In this document: piece by piece, positions 35,656 through 43,819 of the stretch
Numbering within the stretch: the stretch's first letter is position 1
Layout: the number at the start of each line of letters is the position of its first letter
Assembly: GCF_004114995.1 (NCBI RefSeq)
Contig: NZ_SDJP01000014.1
Span: 16,507 to 80,506, forward strand
DNA: 64,000 nucleotides
Origin: Halorubrum amylolyticum
Lineage (GTDB): Archaea > Halobacteriota > Halobacteria > Halobacteriales > Haloferacaceae
Reading direction: 5' to 3'
Made by a program: the position numbers and the translations under genes
The notes under the pieces: model-generated
The model's input: the letters and a program-made list of their open reading frames with translations, nothing else
The model's database searches: none
Told to the model about the DNA's origin: nothing

Positions 35656-37467
35656 TCACTCGACGGTGACGCTCTTCGCGAGGTTCCGCGGCTTGTCGAT
35701 CGGCCGCGAGAGCTCGTCCGCGGCGAGGTACGAGACGAGCTGGAGCTGGACGTTCGCGAGAACGCCCGCCACGTCGGGGTGCGTGTCCGGAATTTCGAGG
35801 ACGTGGTCGGCGTACTCCTCGATCCGGTCGGTCCCCTCGGCGGCCACCGCGACCACCGGCGCGCCGCGGGCGCGGATCTCCTTGACGTTGTGGAGCGTCT
35901 TGGTGTCGTCCCGTCCGGCGAACACCGCGAACACCGGCGTGTTCTCGGTGACGAGCGCCAGCGGCCCGTGCTTGAGCTCCGCCGCCGAGAACCCCTCGGC
36001 GTGGTCGTAGGTGATCTCCTTGAACTTCAGCGCCCCCTCCATCGCCACCGGGTGCCCGACGCCCCGGCCGATGAAGAAGTACGAGTCGCTGTCGTGGTAC
36101 TCGGCGGCGACGGTCTCCGCCGTCGACTCGTCGAGGATGCGCTGGACGTCGTCCGGCAGCACCGACAGCGCCTCCAGCAGCTCCGCGGTCGCCCGCGGGG
36201 TCCCGCCCACGATGTCGTGGCTCAGCCGCTCGCTCAACAGGACCAGCGTCGCCACCTGCGAGGAGAACGACTTGGTCGCCGCCACGCCGATCTCCGGGCC
36301 GGCGCGGATGTAGACGGTGTCCTTGCACTCGCGGGTGATCGTCGATCCGACGACGTTCGTCACCGAGAGCGTGCGAACGCCGGTCCCCTGAACGCTCCGG
36401 ACGGCCGACAGCGTGTCGGCGGTTTCCCCGCTCTGGGTGACCGCGATCACGAGCGTCCGGTCGTCGGTCGGCGGCGGGCTCGACCCGTACTCGCCGGAGA
36501 GGAACGCCTGCGCGGGAATTCCCCGGTTGGCGAGCAGCGCCTGCGCGTACAGCGCCGCGTGGTACGACGTGCCCATCGCGACGAGGTGGACCGACTCGAT
36601 CCCCTCGAAGGCGCCGTCCGCGAGCTCCTCCAGTTCGGCGCGCCCCGCCAGCGGGTCGCTCCGCCCCCGGATCGACTGCCGGAGCGCGGTGGGCTGCTCG
36701 TAGATCTCCTTGAGCATGTAGTGGTTGTAGCCGCCCTTCCCCGCGTCGTCGGGGTCCCAGTCGACCGTCTCCACCGCGCGTTCGACGGCGACGCCGTCGG
36801 TGTCGGTGATCTCGTACCCGTCCGGGTCCATGTCGACGATGTCGCCGTCCTCCAGATAGACGACCTCGTCGGTGTACTCCAGGAAGGCGGGCACGTCGCT
36901 CGCGAGGTAGCAGCTGTGGCCGGACCGGCCGAGCACCAGCGGGGAGCCGGACCGGGTGCCGTACACGGCGTCGCTCCCCTCGAAGACCGCGGCGATCGCG
37001 TAGCTCCCGGAGATCCTGTCGACCGCGCGCCGGAACGCCTGCTCGGGGGTGTAGCCGGCCGAGAGGAGCTCCTCGATCAGGTGCGGCACGACCTCGGTGT
37101 CCGTGTCGCTCGTGAACTCGTGGGTCGAGAGCTCGTCTCTGAGCTCGGTGTAGTTGTCGATGATCCCGTTGTGGACGACCGCGACCTGCCCCAGACAGTC
37201 GGTGTGGGGGTGGGCGTTCGCGTCCGTCGGCGGCCCGTGGGTCGACCACCGGGTGTGACCGATCCCGGTCGCGCCGCGCACCGCGGTCGCCTCGACCGCC
37301 TCGCACAGCGCGTCTATCTCGCCGGAGCGCTTGATCACGTCGAGCCCGTCCGGCGTGACGGTGGCGACCCCGGCGGAGTCGTAGCCGCGGTATTCGAGGT
37401 TGCGGAGCCCCGAGAGGAGCTCGCCGACCGCCTCGCCGGTCCCGACGCGGGCGGTGATGCCGCACAT
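35656..37467 (-). CDS. glmS: Glutamine--fructose-6-phosphate aminotransferase
   Basis: 603 residues. The N-terminal MCGITARVGT exposes Cys2 as nucleophile after Met removal. GIGHTRWSTHGPPTDANAHP and VVHNGIIDNYTELR are the glutaminase motifs. Two SIS domains follow (SYHAALYAQALLAN..., VAVTQSGETADTLSAVR), and the C-terminus LAKSVTVE is canonical. It makes glucosamine 6-phosphate, the committed step to UDP-GlcNAc. Its ATG overlaps the stop of the upstream GlmU-like gene by one base (TGATG), so the two are one operon. Confidence 0.98.
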   Translation of the reverse strand: MCGITARVGTGEAVGELLSGLRNLEYRGYDSAGVATVTPDGLDVIKRSGEIDALCEAVEATAVRGATGIGHTRWSTHGPPTDANAHPHTDCLGQVAVVHNGIIDNYTELRDELSTHEFTSDTDTEVVPHLIEELLSAGYTPEQAFRRAVDRISGSYAIAAVFEGSDAVYGTRSGSPLVLGRSGHSCYLASDVPAFLEYTDEVVYLEDGDIVDMDPDGYEITDTDGVAVERAVETVDWDPDDAGKGGYNHYMLKEIYEQPTALRQSIRGRSDPLAGRAELEELADGAFEGIESVHLVAMGTSYHAALYAQALLANRGIPAQAFLSGEYGSSPPPTDDRTLVIAVTQSGETADTLSAVRSVQGTGVRTLSVTNVVGSTITRECKDTVYIRAGPEIGVAATKSFSSQVATLVLLSERLSHDIVGGTPRATAELLEALSVLPDDVQRILDESTAETVAAEYHDSDSYFFIGRGVGHPVAMEGALKFKEITYDHAEGFSAAELKHGPLALVTENTPVFAVFAGRDDTKTLHNVKEIRARGAPVVAVAAEGTDRIEEYADHVLEIPDTHPDVAGVLANVQLQLVSYLAADELSRPIDKPRNLAKSVTVE

Positions 37468-38645
37468 CAGCCCATCACCTCCGCGCCCTCGGGAACGTCG
37501 TGTTTGAGCGCGACGCCGGAGCCGACCGTCGAGCGGGGGCCGACCCGACAGCCGGGCGTGACCGTGACGTTCGCCCCGACCGCCGCGCGGTCCGCGACGA
37601 TACCGCCGAGCCGGCGGTCGGTGTACTCGACGCCGTCCAACACGAGCGTTGCCGACCGGCCGGGCGAGACCGTCCCGTCGCCGATCGTCGCGCCGCCGCC
37701 GACGATCGTGTCCCGCAGGACCGCGCCCGCGCCGATCCGGGCGTCCGGACCGACGATCGAGCCCTCCAAGACGGCGTTCTCGCCGACGGTCGTGCTCGCG
37801 TGAAGGCACGTCCCGCTCCGGACGACCGCGCCGGCCGAGACCTTGCAGTCGGGGCCGACGAGGACGTGGTCGCCGATCACCGCCGACTCGTGGACCCGCG
37901 CGGAGTCGTCCACGGGCTGATCCGCGGCGACGAGTTCCGGATGGGCGTACAGCAGCGTCTCGTTGGTCTCCAGTAAGTCCCACGGGTACGAGGAGTCGAA
38001 CCAGACGCCGTTCGGGGCGGCGGCGACGACCGGTCCCTCCAGCTCGGCGATCGCCCCGGTGAGGGGGCGCTCGCCGCTCTCGAACCCGGTCCGGTCGAGC
38101 GCGTCGAAGATCGACTCGTCGAACGCGTACACGCCGGTGTTGACTCGCCCGGACTCGGCGGCGTCTCCCTCGTCGACCCGGTCGACGAGGCCGTCGCGGA
38201 CGCCGACCGTGCCGTACTCGGTCGCGTCCGTCGCCGAGGCCACGGCCAGCGCGGCGGTCGCATCCGTCGCCGCGTACCGCTCCGCGGTCCCGCGGACCAT
38301 CGTCTCGTCGATGACGTTGTCCCCGTTTACGACGAGGAAGTCGCCGCCGACGTGGCCGGCGGCGACCTGAAGGGCGTGACCGCTCCCCAGTTGGCTCTGC
38401 TGGGTGAGATACGTGAGGTCGAGGCCGCGGTAGTCGTCGCCGAAGTGGTTCTGAATCCGCGTCTTCGCGTGGCCGACGACCATCGCGACCTCCTCGACGC
38501 CGAACGCCGCGAGGGCGTCGAGCGGGTACTCGAGTATCGGCCGGCCCGCGACGCGGAGCATCGGCTTCGGCTGGTACCGGGTCAGCGGCCGGATGCGGCT
38601 CCCCTCGCCCGCCGCGAGGACGACCGCCTGATCGAACGAGCTCAT
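37467..38645 (-). CDS. glmU: Bifunctional sugar-1-phosphate nucleotidylyltransferase/acetyltransferase (GlmU-type)
   Basis: 392 residues. The nucleotidylyltransferase signature is VVLAAGEGSRIRPLTRYQPK, with FLVVNGDNVIDE for metal binding. The C-terminal half is a left-handed beta-helix of hexapeptides (VHESAVIGDHVLVGPDCKVS...). The layout matches the archaeal bifunctional GlcN-1-P acetyltransferase/GlcNAc-1-P uridylyltransferase. Coupling to glmS supports UDP-GlcNAc synthesis. A second paralogue lies at 46.7 kb. Confidence 0.9.
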   Translation of the reverse strand: MSSFDQAVVLAAGEGSRIRPLTRYQPKPMLRVAGRPILEYPLDALAAFGVEEVAMVVGHAKTRIQNHFGDDYRGLDLTYLTQQSQLGSGHALQVAAGHVGGDFLVVNGDNVIDETMVRGTAERYAATDATAALAVASATDATEYGTVGVRDGLVDRVDEGDAAESGRVNTGVYAFDESIFDALDRTGFESGERPLTGAIAELEGPVVAAAPNGVWFDSSYPWDLLETNETLLYAHPELVAADQPVDDSARVHESAVIGDHVLVGPDCKVSAGAVVRSGTCLHASTTVGENAVLEGSIVGPDARIGAGAVLRDTIVGGGATIGDGTVSPGRSATLVLDGVEYTDRRLGGIVADRAAVGANVTVTPGCRVGPRSTVGSGVALKHDVPEGAEVMG

Positions 38646-38964
38646 GAGCGCGACGCGATCCCCCGAGTCGTCCGCGAGCGATCGGCGTCCGCGGTGCGAA
38701 CGGCTGCCCGACTACGGTACCGGGCTCCGAAATAAGGTCGGACCATGCCCTGCCTGCGGCGCCGGTACTGATTGTAATGCGGAACCTTTCGTCCGGCGCG
38801 CCTCGGAGCGGGTTCACCGCGGGACCGTCAGAACCCGTTAAGACCGTCCTACTGATCGGGTGGCGAGCCCCCTACTGATCGGGTGGGGGAGACGGGTAAC
38901 CCGCGGAACGGCGGTCCCTCGAACGGGCGAGCGGCGCTACGCGACCGTCACCGAACGTCCAGCG
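38646..38964. other. 319-bp intergenic region with short repeats, no gene seen
   Basis: Contains two copies of CCTACTGATCGGGTGG (38849 and 38870) and, at the end, two copies of GTCACCGAACGTCCAGC that run into the 3' end of the HalOD1 gene. No plausible coding frame or RNA fold was found. Confidence 0.55.
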
Positions 38965-39264
38965 TCACCGAACGTCCAGCGTCACCGCGTCGTCGGTGGC
39001 CGTGACGACGTAGCCGCAGTAGTCGAACGAGAAGCGGACGCCGGACCGGCCGACGCGGTCGTCGTCGAACAGGGCGTCGAACGCCTCGGGGTCGATCACG
39101 TCGCTCAACAGGGGGAGGTCGCCCGGGGACGTGCCCTCGGCCTCGGCGACGGCTCGCACGACTGCGACGGTCGCGGAGGTCTCGGCCTCCATCGGAATTC
39201 GAGTAATCGGTGACCCGGCGGCCGGGACCGGCGTGTGTCGGCGTTCCGCGTCGGAAGAAGTCAT
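38965..39264 (-). CDS. HalOD1 output-domain protein
   Basis: 99 residues. After a short tail the HalOD1 domain reads SATVAVVRAVAEAEGTSPGD, LPLLSDVIDPEAFDALFDDD and VRFSFDYCGYVVTATDDAVT. HalOD1 is a haloarchaea-specific domain found alone or at the end of signal-transduction proteins; its action is not known. A TTTATAAAG box lies at 39299-39307 upstream. The last codons overlap a 17-base duplication. Confidence 0.85.
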   Translation of the reverse strand: MTSSDAERRHTPVPAAGSPITRIPMEAETSATVAVVRAVAEAEGTSPGDLPLLSDVIDPEAFDALFDDDRVGRSGVRFSFDYCGYVVTATDDAVTLDVR

Positions 39265-39702
39265 GAGATGTATGCCTCGGCCGATCTAGCGACTCGCCTT
39301 TATAAACGGTGTCGATCTGTTCTTCCGATCGCCGGAGATCACCGGGGGCGGCTCCTCGAACCGTCCCTTATCGGAAACCGACGTGCGGGAACGGGGTCCC
39401 GATCGGATCGGCCGACAACGCGTCGGATCGGGTGATTTTCATCCGCCGTGTGATAAGTGGACCATATCGGTTTTAGATGTCATATAGCAAAGTCGCCCGG
39501 ACGCCAATCGGGAGTCGTACCGCAGTCGGACGTGAACGTCCATGACCCCGGACGACCCGCCTCCGCTGTGGTACCGGTCCTCACGTTTCGGTACTCACGT
39601 CTCGTCTCCGGCTCGCGGTTCGGTGCTTTCGTCCAGTTCCGAGACAGAGAGCGTCGGCGCCGGACGCGCTCGTCGGTCGTCGCCGGCCGACGATCCCGGG
39701 CA
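39265..39702. other. 438-bp intergenic region, no gene seen
   Basis: Carries the HalOD1 promoter at the left, AT-richer sequence at 39465-39495 (GGTTTTAGATGTCATATAGC), and the start of a 29-base repeat of phnM at the right. No convincing protein frame. Confidence 0.5.
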
Positions 39703-39716
39703 TCACGACCCGGCCG
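39688..39716. repeat. 29-bp direct repeat, copy at the 3' end of phnM
   Basis: Identical 29-mer to 40701-40729, starting CGACGATCCC. Here it lies over the last codons and stop of phnM and is read in another frame. Confidence 0.9.
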
Positions 39717-40902
39717 GCGGCGCCCGGCGGTCGGCCGTCGCGGTGCGGTCGGCCCGGAGGGCCTCCGCGCCGGCGACGAACACGCGGTCGACGGTCGGCG
39801 TCCCGTTCGGGTCGACCACGATCAGGTCCGCGCGTGCGCCCTCCGCGATCCGGCCCCTGTCGTCGAGTCCGGCGGCGGCCGCGGGGTTGCGGGTGACGCG
39901 GTTCACGCGCGTCGACAGCGGTTCGCCGGTGTCGACGAACGGGGCCGCGAGCAGCGACTGCGGGTGGTAGTCGGCACACAGCACGTCGACCAGTCCGTCG
40001 TCGACCGCGGCGCGCGCGCCGAGGTTGTCCCAGAGGCTCCCGCCGCGGACCAGGTTCGGGGCGCCCATCACGGTGGCGAGCCCGAGGTCGGTCGCGCGCC
40101 GCGCGGCCTCCCGAGTGAGCGGGTACTCGCTGATGTCGGTGCCGTGGGCCGCCATCCGCTCCACGTCGCGCGCCGACTCGTCGTCGTGGGACGCCAGCGG
40201 CACGTCGGCGCGGCGCGCGAGGTCGGCGATCCGGCGGATGCGGTCGTCGCGGTCAGATCGGTCCAGCGATCGTCGGGTCTCGATGACGTCGTCGACCGAC
40301 TCCGCCGGCCAGTTCCGGTCCTCGACGTAGTGCCGTTCGAACGCCTCGTCGTCGTACTGCCCGTCGCCGGGGGCGTGGTGCATCACCGAGAGGAGGTCGA
40401 TCCCGACCCGGTCGACGACGCCCTCGACGGCGTCGGCGCTCGCGTCGGCCAGCTCGCACCTGGCGTGCAGCCGGTTGTCGCCGAGGGTGTACCCCTCGCG
40501 TCCGATCTCGACGGCGACCTCCTCGGCGGTTTCGAGCGTTCGACCGTCGGCCGGCGACTCCTCGAACGCGACCGCGTGGAACTTGGTCGTGACCCCGTTG
40601 AGCAGGTTCGCGCGGTCGGCCGCGGTGAGGGCAGTTCGGGCGTCGACGCTGGCGCCCGCCCGCGGGGCGCGGTGGTGCTCGATGTCGTCGCCGTGGAGGT
40701 CGACGATCCCGGGCATCACGACCCGGCCGTCGGCGTCGACGGTCGTCGACCCCCGGGCGTCCCCCGCGGACCCCCGAGTGTCCCTCGCGGCCCCCCGATC
40801 GACCCGGACGATTCGGTCGCCGCCGATCACGACGCGCCCGCCCTCGACGACCCCCGAGGACGTGACGACTCGGCCGTTTCTGATCTCCGTGACGCCGGTC
40901 AT
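39703..40902 (-). CDS. phnM: PhnM-family amidohydrolase (phosphonate triphosphate diphosphatase)
   Basis: 399 residues. MPGIVDLHGDDIEHHRAPRA holds the PhnM version of the metal site; FHAVAFEESPADGRTLE, LLSVMHHAPGDGQYDD, ADVPLASHDDESARD and VDVLCADYHPQSLLAAPF follow in order. PhnM removes pyrophosphate from alkylphosphonate ribose triphosphate in the C-P lyase pathway. No other phn genes are within the window. The stop codon falls inside a 29-base copy of the gene's own N-terminal region. Confidence 0.88.
   Translation of the reverse strand: MTGVTEIRNGRVVTSSGVVEGGRVVIGGDRIVRVDRGAARDTRGSAGDARGSTTVDADGRVVMPGIVDLHGDDIEHHRAPRAGASVDARTALTAADRANLLNGVTTKFHAVAFEESPADGRTLETAEEVAVEIGREGYTLGDNRLHARCELADASADAVEGVVDRVGIDLLSVMHHAPGDGQYDDEAFERHYVEDRNWPAESVDDVIETRRSLDRSDRDDRIRRIADLARRADVPLASHDDESARDVERMAAHGTDISEYPLTREAARRATDLGLATVMGAPNLVRGGSLWDNLGARAAVDDGLVDVLCADYHPQSLLAAPFVDTGEPLSTRVNRVTRNPAAAAGLDDRGRIAEGARADLIVVDPNGTPTVDRVFVAGAEALRADRTATADRRAPPAGS
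40701..40729. repeat. 29-bp direct repeat, copy in the N-terminal part of phnM
   Basis: Encodes GRVVMPGIVD, the conserved amidohydrolase strand before the metal site. The second copy is 1,013 bases away at the gene's other end. Confidence 0.9.
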
Positions 40903-41121
40903 CGCCCGGTCACCCCGTCCGTCTCGGCCGATCGGCGCACCCCGGTGGCCGGAACCCCCGTCGTCGCGTCCGCGTCGGTGGAAGGGCCGTGCATAGCGCG
41001 ACCGTTATCCGGCCGAGCCTTTGTTAAGCGGTGACAACCGAAAGCCGTCGGCGATGATCGAACCGGGTAGGCGCGGGCTACCGTCGCCACAGAGGGTGTG
41101 ATGATCGGAGTGAACGGTCCC

Positions 41122-41130
41122 CATTATACA
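41122..41130 (+). promoter_or_regulatory. TATA-like box of the small winged-helix gene
   Basis: CATTATACA is the only strong TATA match in the 300-base gap upstream; it leaves a leader of about 45 bases with a GGGGAG ribosome-binding element before the ATG at 41202. The rest of the gap (40903-41121) shows no gene. Confidence 0.5.
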
Positions 41131-41201
41131 TCAACGAGAGTACAGTTTCGTCTCCGTGTTCCTGCGAGCAACCGTTTCGACCGAACATGGGGAGACGACC
41201 A

Positions 41202-41525
41202 ATGGACTCAGAAACCCAGACCGCCTCGACCGAGACCCTGCTCCGAGCCGTCGCCGACCCCGAGCGTCGGGCGATACTCCGCCACCTGCACGCGACCGAC
41301 GGTCGCGCAGTCGGTATCGACGACCTCGCGGCGGCGCTCGAATCGCGCGGCCGACCGACCGACTCCGGGAACGGTCGGGCATCGATCGAACTGCGCCACA
41401 CGCATCTGCCGACGTTGGCGGACGCGGACCTGATCGAATACGACCGCGGGCGGGGTTCCGTCGCCTACCGCGGCGACGACCGGGTCGAAGACCTTCTGGA
41501 GTTCGTCTCCGAGCGGCTGGAGTGA
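41202..41525 (+). CDS. Small haloarchaeal winged-helix protein
   Basis: 107 residues from ATG 41202, chosen because GGGGAG lies 9 bases before it. LLRAVADPERRAILRHLHAT is the first helix pair of an ArsR-like winged helix. IELRHTHLPTLADADLIEYD is the recognition and wing region typical of haloarchaeal regulators that sit next to their targets. There is no membrane segment, unlike the two related genes at 55.8-57 kb. The targets are probably neighbouring glycan genes (inferred). Confidence 0.8.
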   Translation: MDSETQTASTETLLRAVADPERRAILRHLHATDGRAVGIDDLAAALESRGRPTDSGNGRASIELRHTHLPTLADADLIEYDRGRGSVAYRGDDRVEDLLEFVSERLE

Positions 41526-41595
41526 GGTCGGTTCCGTCCGGACGCCCGTCGACACGCGTCCGCCGACCACACGCTCGTCGACGACGGTTGGCCAG

Positions 41596-42627
41596 CTACG
41601 CGTTCGCTCCCGTCGCGCTCGGTCCTCCCACGTCGACCCAGAGATGCACCGATCGGTACGCGTTCTCGGCGGTCGGGTTCGCCGGCGGTCCGTCGACGTA
41701 CAGCAGGTAGGCGATCCGGAGTCCGTCGCCCGCCATCGTCGGCTCGACCGTCCGCGTCCGCTCAGCCGATTCGCCCGGTTGCAGCCGCGCGTCGAACCGG
41801 TCGACCTCCGACCGCTCGACGACGCACGTCTCCCCGCCGGCGTCGTCCAAGCGCTGCAGCTGCGTCACCACCGTGTACGTCCGCGCGCCCGCCTCCCGGT
41901 TCTCGATCCCGACGCGGACCGTCGCCTCCTCGCCGGGGGCGAGTTCCCGCGGGTACTCGTCCGCGACCGCCGTCCCGGTGTCCGGGTCGCTTCCGAGGAC
42001 GGACAGCTCGGTGTACCGCTCGCCGTTCGTCGACGTGGCCGCGGCGATTCCGACGCCGGCGGCGGCGACGACGAGACCGACGACGAGGAAGGCGTTGAGG
42101 GCGGTGTAGACGGGACGGTCCGGCTCGCGCACCCACCCGTCCAACCGCCGGGCCAGCGCGAGCGAGGCGACCGCGAACCGCTCGTCCGGCGGGAGGCGAA
42201 GCCGCCGAACCGCCGCGAGCACGGCGAGGGCGACGGTCGTCACGGCGACGCCGGGAACCATCGTCGTCGGGCGTATCCCCCACTTGGTGTAATGCAGGAG
42301 GAACCCGATGAAGGGGACGAGAACGACGCTGACCGCGATCGACGCCACGACCCGTTCGAGCCGGGAGAGGGGTATCGTCTCCTCCCGGCGGAACCCCATC
42401 GTCGAGAGGCGCTCCGGGACGCGCGCGGTCCGCTGCGGAAACAGCGCGGAGACCAGCGCGTACCCCGGACAGAAGAGGACGAACGCGCCGCCGAGCAGCA
42501 TCCGAACGAGACCGCCCCCGTTCCTCGCGGCGAGCGCGACGACCGCGAGCGAGACGAGCGTGACGACCAGAAGGTCCAGGGGAAGCCGGCCGGCGAGCGG
42601 TGTGTTCCCCCGGTCATCGAACGACAT
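41596..42627 (-). CDS. DUF1616 membrane protein
   Basis: 343 residues. Four membrane helices: LDLLVVTLVSLAVVALAAR, MLLGGAFVLFCPGYALVSAL, ERVVASIAVSVVLVPFIGF and VPGVAVTTVALAVLAAV. A fifth follows (AFLVVGLVVAAAGVGIAAA), then an extracellular beta domain (YTELSVLGSDPDTGTAVADE ... EEATVRVGIENREAG). The gap-free FCPGYALVSALFP motif is typical of DUF1616. These proteins recur in haloarchaeal S-layer glycan loci, but the role is unknown. The start is at MSFDDRGN. Confidence 0.87.
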   Translation of the reverse strand: MSFDDRGNTPLAGRLPLDLLVVTLVSLAVVALAARNGGGLVRMLLGGAFVLFCPGYALVSALFPQRTARVPERLSTMGFRREETIPLSRLERVVASIAVSVVLVPFIGFLLHYTKWGIRPTTMVPGVAVTTVALAVLAAVRRLRLPPDERFAVASLALARRLDGWVREPDRPVYTALNAFLVVGLVVAAAGVGIAAATSTNGERYTELSVLGSDPDTGTAVADEYPRELAPGEEATVRVGIENREAGARTYTVVTQLQRLDDAGGETCVVERSEVDRFDARLQPGESAERTRTVEPTMAGDGLRIAYLLYVDGPPANPTAENAYRSVHLWVDVGGPSATGANA

Positions 42628-42741
42628 GCGAACCCCTTGCGCGCAGGGGTCCAAAGGTAGGCGTCGGCTAAACGGCCGGGAGCGTCACCGAGGCGAGCCG
42701 AATTCGGCCACCCGAGCGCCCCGGCCACCCGAACGACCCGG

Positions 42742-43818
42742 TCACCCGACCGACCCGGAGACCCGCCGCGCCAGGAGGTGCGTGGGGCGACCCCCCAGCG
42801 AGGCGAGCAGGTACGCGAGGAACCGCGGCTCCAGCGGATACCGCGCGACCGCGGTGAACAGGAGCCGGCGGGCGTCGCCGTAGTTGCCGGTGTACAGCGC
42901 CGACGACCCGGCTCGGAACGCGGCCCACGCCCGCATCTTCCGGCGGAAGGGCCGGCCGTACGCCGCCGCGACCTCGCCGAACCGGTCGAGGAAACTGTCG
43001 TAGCCGCGGCGCTTCTTCTCGAAGTCGTCGCTCAGTCGGCCGTGCGACGTGTACTCGTAGACGACGAGCGCCTCGGGAAGCCGGACGAACGCGGCCCGCT
43101 GGGAGACTCGGACGAGCCACTCCATGTCGGCCCACGCCTCGAACTCCTCGTCGAACGAAACCGCCTCCGCGAGGTCGCCCCGGACCATCACGACGGACAT
43201 CGACCCGACCACGTTCCGACACAGCAGCGCCTTCGTCAGGTCGCCGTCGATCCGCGGCGGCAGCTCCTCGCGGGCGCCGTCCCCGTGGAGCGCCTTCGTC
43301 CCCGAGTAGACGACGCCGACGCTCTCGCCGGCCGCCTCGAACGCGTCCACCTGTCGCTCGACCTTCTCCGGGACCCACCGGTCGTCGTCGTCGAGGAAGG
43401 CGACGTACGCCCCCGTCCCGGCCTCGACGCCCGCGTTCCGCGCGGCGTTGACGCCGCGGTTCGTCCGGTGCCGGACGCATCGATACCCGGCCAGCGAGTC
43501 GGTGTCGACGCCCGCCAGCGTCTCGCTCGCGGGGGCGTCGGAGCAGTCGTCGACGACGACCAGCTCGATCGGGTCGTACGTCTGTTCGAGCACGCTCTCG
43601 ACGCAGTCGCGCAGGTACGAGGGCCGGTTGTACGTCGTGACGACCGCGGTGACGAGCGGTCGGTCCGCTTCCCGACCGTCGCCGGCGTCCGAACCGCTGC
43701 CGGCCTCGGCGTCTCCGCCGGCCTCGGCGTCTCCGCCGGCCTCGATCGAGCTGCCCAAGCGGCTCGGCAGTCGGTTGCGGAGGTGCAGCCGGTCGCGGAG
43801 GGTCGTGGTTCCGAGCAT
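42742..43818 (-). CDS. Glycosyltransferase family 2
   Basis: 358 residues, GT-A fold. VTAVVTTYNRPSYLRDCVES starts the nucleotide-binding half, ELVVVDDCSDAPAS and AYVAFLDDDDRWVPEKVERQ hold the metal-binding acidic motif, and WADMEWLVRVSQRAAF is the acceptor motif. Ahead of the catalytic domain are 18-base repeats (43701-43736, GGDAEA). The C-terminal 100 residues are helical and basic. It starts 1 base after the FG-GAP gene's stop, so the two share a transcript. Confidence 0.92.
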   Translation of the reverse strand: MLGTTTLRDRLHLRNRLPSRLGSSIEAGGDAEAGGDAEAGSGSDAGDGREADRPLVTAVVTTYNRPSYLRDCVESVLEQTYDPIELVVVDDCSDAPASETLAGVDTDSLAGYRCVRHRTNRGVNAARNAGVEAGTGAYVAFLDDDDRWVPEKVERQVDAFEAAGESVGVVYSGTKALHGDGAREELPPRIDGDLTKALLCRNVVGSMSVVMVRGDLAEAVSFDEEFEAWADMEWLVRVSQRAAFVRLPEALVVYEYTSHGRLSDDFEKKRRGYDSFLDRFGEVAAAYGRPFRRKMRAWAAFRAGSSALYTGNYGDARRLLFTAVARYPLEPRFLAYLLASLGGRPTHLLARRVSGSVG

Positions 43819-43819
43819 G

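Noticed and set aside
35656..38817. A long frame joining glmS with 450 upstream codons
   Set aside because: The upstream part is the shadow of the GlmU-type gene. GlmS must start MCGI because Cys2 is its nucleophile.
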